A stretch of DNA of 5,070 nt from Candidatus Woesebacteria bacterium. Its GTDB lineage: Bacteria; Patescibacteriota; Microgenomatia; UBA1406; GWC2-37-13. Each line of letters starts with the position of its first letter. Position 1 is the stretch's first letter. A model generated the notes under the pieces. The model was not told the origin of the DNA and made no database searches. It saw nothing but the letters and a program-made list of their open reading frames with translations. Shown piece by piece: positions 1 to 4,115 of this stretch. The position numbers and the translations under genes were made by a program. The stretch covers positions 1 through 5,070 of the forward strand of contig JAGOLU010000068.1 in NCBI GenBank assembly GCA_017993865.1. The letters run 5' to 3'.

Positions 1-53
1 CCAAATGGGTTGTTGAAAAAATGCCCTAGTTCTTTTTTGATGAGTGATTTCAT
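1..53 (-). CDS. ABC-2 transporter permease, GldF-like (5' fragment only)
   Basis: Only the first 17 codons and part of codon 18 lie in the window, reading MKSLIKKELGHFFNNPF(G). This resembles the conserved N terminus of GldF/ABC-2 permeases, a short cytoplasmic helix of the type 'M..I.KKEL..FF..P.G' ahead of the first membrane segment. The ATG (51-53) overlaps the TGA of the upstream ATPase gene (50-52) as ATGA, the classic arrangement for translational coupling of the two subunits of one transporter. No Shine-Dalgarno sequence is evident before the ATG, so re-initiation by ribosomes finishing the ATPase is the likely mode of translation. The permease should form the membrane channel energised by that ATPase. 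The family call rests on 17 residues plus the neighbour, so the exact subfamily is uncertain. Confidence 0.75.
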   Translation of the reverse strand, partial: MKSLIKKELGHFFNNPF

Positions 54-748
54 AATGAAGAGAGCGAACTATTCATGACTTTCTCTTTAAACAATTTCTC
101 TACTGCACCCTTTCCACTTGGTTTTGCACCATCGTATACAACTTTGCCAACGTTGATAATGATAAGTCTTGTAGCTACATCTTCAACTTCTGAAAGTATA
201 TGTGTCGAGAAAACAATAATCTTTGTTTCCGCGAGTTTCTTGATGAGTGCACGGATTTTCTCTTGTTCCACCGGGTCCAAACCAGAGGTGGGTTCATCGA
301 GAACAAGTATCTCGGGATTGCCAAGGAGTGCTGCGGCAAGACCAACCCGCTGCTTATATCCACGAGATAGCTGTTCTATTTTCTTGTCGAGCATATCCGA
401 AAGTCCAACATCTGCTACGATTGTATTAATATCCCCATGTTGCTTGATATCCCGGACAAAACTAAGGTATTCAAACACCTTCATGTCCGTATACAACGGA
501 TTGTTCTCAGGCAAATATCCAATTTTCTTAGATACTGCAATATGGTCATCAATGGGGTCGTGTCCATCTACTTTCACTGTGCCTTTTGATGCCGCAAGAA
601 ACCCCGTGATCGTACGCATCGTGGTGGTTTTGCCGGCTCCATTGAGTCCGAGGAAACCAACAACTTCGCCTGTTTTTATTTCGAACGATACAGCATCTAC
701 CGCAATCTTATCGCCGAATTGTTTGGTTACGTTTTGAAGAACGATCAT
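50..748 (-). CDS. ABC transporter ATP-binding protein, GldA/NatA-like
   Basis: Cytoplasmic ATPase subunit of an ABC-2 type transporter, 232 aa from the preferred ATG. All nucleotide-binding motifs are visible: Walker A GLNGAGKTT (34-42), Q-loop position YLPENNPLY (78-86, Glu81 where many ABC proteins have Gln, as I recall for GldA-type proteins), signature LSRGYKQR (127-134), Walker B ILVLDE (147-152, catalytic Glu152), D-loop SGLDP (155-159) and switch His183 in STHILSE. The YKQR signature and PENNPLY segment are typical of GldA/NatA-like ATPases. At 232 aa it is shorter than GldA proteins of about 300 aa and lacks most of their C-terminal extension. An upstream in-frame TTG (769) would add MIQLYPC, but it falls just at a predicted -10 box, so the ATG at 748 is preferred. 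The overlapping downstream permease is its partner; the substrate cannot be read from sequence. Confidence 0.93.
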   Translation of the reverse strand: MIVLQNVTKQFGDKIAVDAVSFEIKTGEVVGFLGLNGAGKTTTMRTITGFLAASKGTVKVDGHDPIDDHIAVSKKIGYLPENNPLYTDMKVFEYLSFVRDIKQHGDINTIVADVGLSDMLDKKIEQLSRGYKQRVGLAAALLGNPEILVLDEPTSGLDPVEQEKIRALIKKLAETKIIVFSTHILSEVEDVATRLIIINVGKVVYDGAKPSGKGAVEKLFKEKVMNSSLSSL

Positions 749-759
749 ACAAGGATAGA

Positions 760-788
760 GTTGTATCAATAAATCACTATATTTTCAA
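760..788 (-). promoter_or_regulatory. Putative promoter of the ABC transporter genes
   Basis: On the minus strand a TTGAAA box (783-788) is followed by a 17-bp spacer and TACAAC (760-765), preceded by TGa, an extended -10 signature. The -10 ends 11 nt before the ATG at 748, so the mRNA would start only a few bases upstream of it. The element begins in the 46-nt space after the superoxide dismutase gene and gives the transporter its own start point. It also argues against the TTG at 769 as start codon. This is a motif match by eye only. Confidence 0.45.
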
Positions 789-794
789 GTGGAC

Positions 795-1400
795 TTACTT
801 GTGTGTGTTTGTAAACCACTTCGAAACCACATTCCAATCTACGTTCTCAAAGAATGCGTCAATATAGCCTCCTCTTGCTGCTCCGAAGTCGATAAAGTAT
901 GCATGCTCATACGTGTCCAACGCAACGATTGGCGTAGCGCCCCAAATTGGAAATGCGTTTTGCGCATCGCCTAAATAATTAAACAGTCTCTCTTCAGATT
1001 GGTTCCATGCCGTCCATACCCAACCACGCGCGGCGGTGCCAGTGGCCTTCATATCTTTTTTATAGTTCTCATAACTACCAAAGTCTTTCTCAATCTGTGC
1101 AAGCAATTCCCCGGTTGGCGCACCACCCGAACCTCCAAGATGTCCAAAATAGAGTTCGTGATTTACGATGCCCCCGTAGGCAAACGTAAGTTCTACTTTG
1201 AGCTCGCGGACAAGCGAATATGACTGGTTTGCTTTAGCATAATCTTCATCAGCAAGCTTGGACAGAGACTCATTAATTTCATTGTATTTATTAACATATC
1301 CCGTATATAGCTTGAGATGCTCTTCAACGGTTTTCTTTGAGATGCCTTTCATCTCTAAGATCTTTGGTGAAAATGTTTGCACATTATGTGGTGTGAACAT
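795..1400 (-). CDS. Superoxide dismutase, Fe/Mn family
   Basis: Converts superoxide to oxygen and hydrogen peroxide; 201 aa, close to the usual family length, with no signal peptide, so cytoplasmic. The four metal ligands can be placed: His28 in EEHLKLYTGYVN, His81 in GGIVNHELYF, and Asp162 and His166 in DTYEHAYFID. The aromatic GWVWTAWN block (126-133) and the C-terminal WNVVSKWF helix are also family features. The N-terminal ligand segment is one residue shorter between His and the second-shell Tyr (Tyr35) than in E. coli SodB, and Trp of the usual DxWEHAY motif is Tyr164. Gly77 before the second ligand together with Gln147 resembles the manganese-type arrangement of the outer-sphere glutamine, but metal preference is an inference. 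It lies 85 nt after trmD and 46 nt before the ABC ATPase ATG. There is no Shine-Dalgarno sequence before the ATG. Confidence 0.94.
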   Translation of the reverse strand: MFTPHNVQTFSPKILEMKGISKKTVEEHLKLYTGYVNKYNEINESLSKLADEDYAKANQSYSLVRELKVELTFAYGGIVNHELYFGHLGGSGGAPTGELLAQIEKDFGSYENYKKDMKATGTAARGWVWTAWNQSEERLFNYLGDAQNAFPIWGATPIVALDTYEHAYFIDFGAARGGYIDAFFENVDWNVVSKWFTNTHK

Positions 1401-1429
1401 AAGGAAAATAAAATAGTAACGGTAGGCAC

Positions 1430-1458
1430 ATGGTAAGTCTTTATGTAGAATATTTCAA
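1430..1458 (-). promoter_or_regulatory. Putative promoter of the superoxide dismutase gene
   Basis: In the 85-nt space between trmD and the dismutase gene, the minus strand has TTGAAA (1453-1458), a 17-bp spacer and TACCAT (1430-1435). A start about 7 nt downstream would leave a leader of roughly 20 nt. A competing -10-like TACTAT lies nearer the gene (1413-1418) but lacks a good -35. The -35 hexamer and spacer length are the same as in the candidate promoter of the following ABC gene. No hairpin plus U-tract terminator for trmD was seen here. Confidence 0.35.
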
Positions 1459-1485
1459 CTGCAAAACTAAATTCAGGTTATCCCC

Positions 1486-2232
1486 CTACTTCGTTTTATT
1501 CAACGCTTGTCGCAATCGCCATTCCCGAACTTTCTTATGATCACCACTCGTGAGCACCTCAGGCACTCTCATCCCCAAAAACTCTTCTGGCCTAGTGTAG
1601 TGTGGATATTCGCGGAGCCGCACTTTTCCTTTTTTTGTTTTCGAATCAGTCCATCCTGTAAGCTCATTAATTTCCGTCACATCGTACGTACTCCAACTCT
1701 CCTCTTGAGTTGCGGTGTCTTTCTTTAGAACTCCGGGGATAAGTCGTATCACGGAATCTGCGATGATTGCCGCCGGCAACTCCCCTCCTGTCAACACATA
1801 TTGTCCAATAGATATTTCTTCATCGATAAATTGGAGTATTCGCTCGTCAACTCCTTCATAGTGCCCCGCGATAATGACCAGGTGTTTGTGCTTAGAATAT
1901 TTCTCTGCCTTCGCTTGAGAATATGTGTGTCCCTTGGCAGAAGTGAGGAGAATATTGATACCTTTCTGTTTTCTCATTTTTTTACCCCCATCCAATAGCT
2001 CCGCGCCAACGACCGACTTGAGACATTCATAAAGCACATCGACTCGTAGTATCATCCCTGCACCTCCGCCATAAGGTCTATCATCTACTGTGCCGTATGT
2101 GTCCTTTGCGAAATCCCGGAGATTGATGATTGTAAGTTCAACAAAGCCTTTCTTCACTGCTTTTCCCACGATACTTTCGGTCAGAAAGCCTTCAATCATT
2201 GAGGGAAACAAAGTTATTATGGTAATTTTCAT
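1486..2232 (-). CDS. trmD: tRNA (guanine-N1)-methyltransferase TrmD
   Basis: SPOUT-class enzyme that uses S-adenosylmethionine to methylate N1 of G37 in tRNAs, preventing +1 frameshifting. It is 248 aa, near the usual 240-260. Diagnostic motifs are present: VDDRPYGGGAGM (49-60), GHYEGVDERI (123-132), ISIGQYVLTGGELP (140-153, the trefoil-knot AdoMet site), SVIRLIPGVL (160-169) with Arg163 matching catalytic Arg154 of E. coli, YPHYTRPE (209-216) and SGDHKKVREWR (229-239). Counting without gaps from the Arg, Glu178 sits where E. coli has catalytic Asp169. About 22 extra residues separate that site from YPHYTRP, and the protein ends just after the WRLRQ helix, where E. coli continues for some 30 residues. 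It is not next to rpsP, rimM or rplS as in many bacteria. A weak AGGA lies 16 nt upstream, too far to be a normal ribosome site. Confidence 0.96.
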   Translation of the reverse strand: MKITIITLFPSMIEGFLTESIVGKAVKKGFVELTIINLRDFAKDTYGTVDDRPYGGGAGMILRVDVLYECLKSVVGAELLDGGKKMRKQKGINILLTSAKGHTYSQAKAEKYSKHKHLVIIAGHYEGVDERILQFIDEEISIGQYVLTGGELPAAIIADSVIRLIPGVLKKDTATQEESWSTYDVTEINELTGWTDSKTKKGKVRLREYPHYTRPEEFLGMRVPEVLTSGDHKKVREWRLRQALNKTK

Positions 2233-2280
2233 TTTTGATTGGTTATTCGTTCCTCATTATTAATTAATCATTAGTGAATA
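2233..2280. promoter_or_regulatory. AT-rich spacer upstream of trmD with repeated TCATTA
   Basis: This 48-nt gap carries two exact TCATTA copies (2254-2259 and 2268-2273) flanking the palindrome TTAATTAA (2260-2267). On the minus strand this gives TAATAA-like sequences that could act as a -10 for trmD, but I could not pair them with a respectable -35. Because trmD follows the small membrane protein gene on the same strand, readthrough from the promoter at 2541-2546 is equally possible. Regulatory function is a guess. Confidence 0.2.
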
Positions 2281-2532
2281 TCACCTGAACCACCAGCTAT
2301 ATATTCCGTATATATTGACGAATGTCATAATAACAGTAGTTATAAGTATTCCTACTTGCCCTGCCTTTTTATATGATTGATATGAGGTATATAACCAAAA
2401 AATCTGAGAGATTGAAGAAATGATAAACCCCGGTTTAGGCATCCTGTTCGCCGTAAGGGTAAGGCCCACGACCGTGAGAATAGGAAGAAGAATTTGGGTC
2501 AATTTATCAAACCATATTTGATTTCTACTCAT
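2281..2532 (-). CDS. Small three-helix membrane protein, PnuC/SemiSWEET-like
   Basis: An 83-aa protein made mostly of three hydrophobic segments at about residues 11-28, 35-51 and 58-78, joined by short polar loops (NRMPKPG and SYKKAGQ). It ends in YGIYSWWFR. The size, the three-helix layout and the aromatic YGxYxWW ending recall one half of PnuC nicotinamide riboside transporters or a SemiSWEET, both built from three-helix bundles. The resemblance is to overall pattern, not a confirmed motif, so the substrate is unknown and the protein may simply be an unassigned small membrane protein. If related, it would have to dimerise to form a pore. The ATG at 2532 is supported by a consensus TATAAT ending 8 nt upstream; there is no Shine-Dalgarno sequence. 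It heads the minus-strand run that continues into trmD after 48 nt. Confidence 0.72.
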   Translation of the reverse strand: MSRNQIWFDKLTQILLPILTVVGLTLTANRMPKPGFIISSISQIFWLYTSYQSYKKAGQVGILITTVIMTFVNIYGIYSWWFR

Positions 2533-2545
2533 ATGACGCTATTAT
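2518..2545 (+). promoter_or_regulatory. Promoter of yidD, overlapping the opposite -10
   Basis: On the plus strand TTGATT (2518-2523), a 16-bp spacer and TATTAT (2540-2545) form a promoter match. The -10 ends 6 nt before the yidD ATG, so the predicted transcript begins at the A of ATG. The -35 lies inside the coding sequence of the divergent gene. The -10 overlaps the minus-strand TATAAT because both belong to the 11-bp palindrome GCTATTATAGC (2538-2548). Confidence 0.55.
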
Positions 2546-2549
2546 AGCA
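2541..2549 (-). promoter_or_regulatory. Extended -10 promoter for the small membrane protein
   Basis: On the minus strand TGcTATAAT is a perfect consensus -10 (2541-2546) with a TGn extension (2547-2549). It ends 8 nt before the ATG at 2532, so transcription should start within 0-2 nt of the start codon. No good -35 lies at 16-18 bp, which fits an extended -10 promoter. It may drive the whole minus-strand run. Confidence 0.65.
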
Positions 2550-2551
2550 GT

Positions 2552-2773
2552 ATGACAAAGCGATTTATCATCTTGCTCATTACGCTGTATCAACGTTCGT
2601 TCCCTCTCAGGTACGCTGTTGGGCGTAACCTCCACTTGCCCTATCACCCCTGCCGGTTCAGTCCTACTTGTTCCCAAAACATGCTAGAGTCGATACAAAT
2701 GCATGGAATACTCAAAGGATTGAAAATAGGTTTCGGACAACTCCTCCGGTGTCAGGGAATTGTTCGACTATAA
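2552..2773 (+). CDS. yidD: Membrane protein insertion efficiency factor YidD (C terminus probably frameshifted)
   Basis: YidD is a small membrane-associated protein that aids YidC-dependent insertion of inner-membrane proteins. The 73-aa product shows the family pattern: amphipathic N terminus with LITLYQRSF (9-17), the core CRFSPTCSQNMLESIQMHG (34-52) and LLRC (64-67). The family's usual closing segment of the type 'GG.DPV' is absent from this frame, which ends in QGIVRL. In the +1 frame directly after Cys67-Gln68 the sequence reads ELFDYNYPSVDPYKR and stops at 2802-2804, which would give 83 aa, close to E. coli YidD. One extra base near the GGG at 2755-2757 would explain this. The gene stands away from its frequent partners rpmH, rnpA and yidC. 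No Shine-Dalgarno sequence precedes the ATG; the -10 box 6 nt upstream predicts a leaderless mRNA. The exporter follows after 66 nt. Confidence 0.85.
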   Translation: MTKRFIILLITLYQRSFPLRYAVGRNLHLPYHPCRFSPTCSQNMLESIQMHGILKGLKIGFGQLLRCQGIVRL

Positions 2774-2788
2774 TTACCCTTCGGTTGA

Positions 2789-2811
2789 TCCTTACAAGCG
2801 TTGACTAAGGA
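2789..2811 (+). other. Stem-loop between yidD and the MFS exporter gene
   Basis: TCCTTA (2789-2794) pairs with TAAGGA (2806-2811), and inside it CAA pairs with TTG around a GCG loop, with a 2-nt bulge (AC). There is no U-rich tail on either strand, so it is not a standard terminator. It could affect processing or readthrough from yidD to the exporter, or be chance. Confidence 0.25.
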
Positions 2812-2839
2812 CCCGACGTAAACCATCTCATACTAAACT

Positions 2840-4084
2840 ATGTTTTCACGTTTCCCTGCACTCCAAGTTAAAGCATACAGAAATATTATCTTTGGGATTT
2901 TCATATCAGGTGTTGGTAGTGAAATGACAAGGGTAGCAATCGCCTGGCAACTGTATGACATGACAGGGTCCAAATATCTGCTCGGCGTGCTCGGCTTTAT
3001 GGGGTTTTTCCCCATACTGTTTGGAACACAAATCGCTGGAGTGGTTACCGACCGCGTAGACCGACGATTAGTGCTGGGCATTAGTAATGGTCTGCTAGCA
3101 CTGGTGACGTTAATTTTCACTATATCTGTGATGATAGGTTTTGCGTCCCCCCTGCTTCTTTTATGCTTCGCCGCAATCCTTTCGTTCCTAGATTCGTTTG
3201 GAAGTGTTTCGAAGACGTCGATATTCCCAAGCTTACTCCCCAGCGATCTGTTACCAAATGCTATTACCATAAACTCTGCGGTGATGAGTATGCGCAAAAT
3301 CGTAGGCCCGATGATTGGTGGGTTTATGATCGCATTGCTCCCAATCCACGTTGTGTACTCTATCGACACACTATCGTTCATCGTGTTGGCACTTATTGCT
3401 TCTCAAACTCCAAAGGTGATTATCGCGAACAAGTCCTCTCATCTATCCTTTATTGACTCCTATAAAGAGGGTTTGCGCTTTGTTATTTCTAGCAAACTTA
3501 TTGTATCAACAGGGATTATGGATTTTCTGATCATGCTTTTTGCTTCAGCACAGACGATCCTCCCTGCGGTAATTCAAGATGTATATCACGGAGATCCCAT
3601 ACAACTCGGTCTCCTCTATGCGGCTATATCAATCGGCTCACTCATTCCGGGAGTGTACTTTTCAACGCTGCACAAAATAAGAAACTATCGCAAGCTTCTT
3701 ATTGGCGCGGTGTCCTTGGTTGGTGTATGCACTGTCATCTTTGGGCTCGTACCGAATTTTATTATTGGGTTTGTGGCATTATTGTTCTTCGGAGTTGGGG
3801 ATGAAATTAGCTCAATTATCCGCAATAACATCAGACAAATTCTCACACCAGAACACATGCGTGCCCGCATGACAGCGGTTATGTCTCTTTTTTATATCGG
3901 AGGACCCCGACTGGGCGATTTCGAAGCTGGGATGACTGCGGCATGGTTGGGTATTCAACCTTCACTCGTAATCAATGGTGTTCTCGCGCTCGTGACCACA
4001 GGAGTATTTCACAAGTATTTTGCAGGGATGAAGAAAGAATTCTTAGATGTGGAAAATGCACCACAAAATAGCCCCCGCCATTAG
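2840..4084 (+). CDS. Major facilitator superfamily exporter, EntS/MFS_3-like
   Basis: A 414-aa polytopic inner-membrane protein of normal length for the family, with roughly 10-12 hydrophobic helices in two halves. The loop after helix 2 has the MFS motif A in the form GVVTDRVDRRLVL (67-79). RKIVGPMIGGF in helix 5 resembles the antiporter-type motif C region. In the second half, MRARMTAVMSLFYIGGP followed by RLGDFEAGMTAAWLG (about 340-371) is the pattern seen in EntS-like and related drug or siderophore exporters (MFS_3). Proton-driven efflux is therefore likely; the substrate is unknown. The ATG at 2840 follows an in-frame TAA at 2834-2836, so no longer start is possible. There is no Shine-Dalgarno sequence, and only a poor -10-like CATACT 5 nt before ATG, so transcription may come from the yidD promoter. 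Its 3' end is shared with a minus-strand terminator. Confidence 0.9.
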   Translation: MFSRFPALQVKAYRNIIFGIFISGVGSEMTRVAIAWQLYDMTGSKYLLGVLGFMGFFPILFGTQIAGVVTDRVDRRLVLGISNGLLALVTLIFTISVMIGFASPLLLLCFAAILSFLDSFGSVSKTSIFPSLLPSDLLPNAITINSAVMSMRKIVGPMIGGFMIALLPIHVVYSIDTLSFIVLALIASQTPKVIIANKSSHLSFIDSYKEGLRFVISSKLIVSTGIMDFLIMLFASAQTILPAVIQDVYHGDPIQLGLLYAAISIGSLIPGVYFSTLHKIRNYRKLLIGAVSLVGVCTVIFGLVPNFIIGFVALLFFGVGDEISSIIRNNIRQILTPEHMRARMTAVMSLFYIGGPRLGDFEAGMTAAWLGIQPSLVINGVLALVTTGVFHKYFAGMKKEFLDVENAPQNSPRH

Positions 4085-4094
4085 TGGTGGAGGC
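4063..4094 (-). terminator. Putative intrinsic terminator of trpB2
   Basis: Bases 4071-4080 and 4085-4094 form a 10-bp G+C-rich stem with one mismatch and one wobble, closed by a 4-nt loop at 4081-4084. Read on the minus strand the stem is followed by TATTTTGT (4063-4070), a short U-rich tail. The hairpin starts 21 nt after the trpB2 stop codon (4116-4118). It overlaps the last codons of the convergent exporter gene, whose TAG stop lies in the loop. Plus-strand transcripts form the same hairpin but have no U-tract. Confidence 0.5.
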
Positions 4095-4115
4095 CGAACA
4101 TCTTCTGCTCCTCGA

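Noticed and set aside
75..737. Long open frame (220 aa) on the plus strand
   Set aside because: It is antisense to the ABC ATPase, whose Walker A, signature, Walker B and His-switch motifs are all on the minus strand. The plus-strand translation shows no family motif.
749..769. TTG at 769 as the start of the ABC ATPase
   Set aside because: It adds only MIQLYPC, which does not resemble family N termini, and falls just upstream of a predicted -10 box. The ATG at 748 leads directly into the expected MIVLQNVTK start.
2249..2254. AGGAAC (minus strand) as the trmD ribosome-binding site
   Set aside because: It is 16 nt from the ATG, well beyond normal spacing, and matches the consensus poorly.
2801..2806. 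TTGACT as the -35 of the exporter gene
   Set aside because: No acceptable -10 lies 16-18 bp downstream. The TA-rich boxes before the ATG are 22 or more bases away.
2789..2811. Stem-loop after yidD as an intrinsic terminator
   Set aside because: There is no U-rich tract after the stem on either strand, and the stem is A/T-containing with a bulge. It is kept only as a low-confidence structure.
2833..3381. Open frame of 182 aa on the minus strand
   Set aside because: It is antisense to the first half of the MFS exporter and has no recognisable domain. The exporter frame has membrane helices and the DRVDRR motif.
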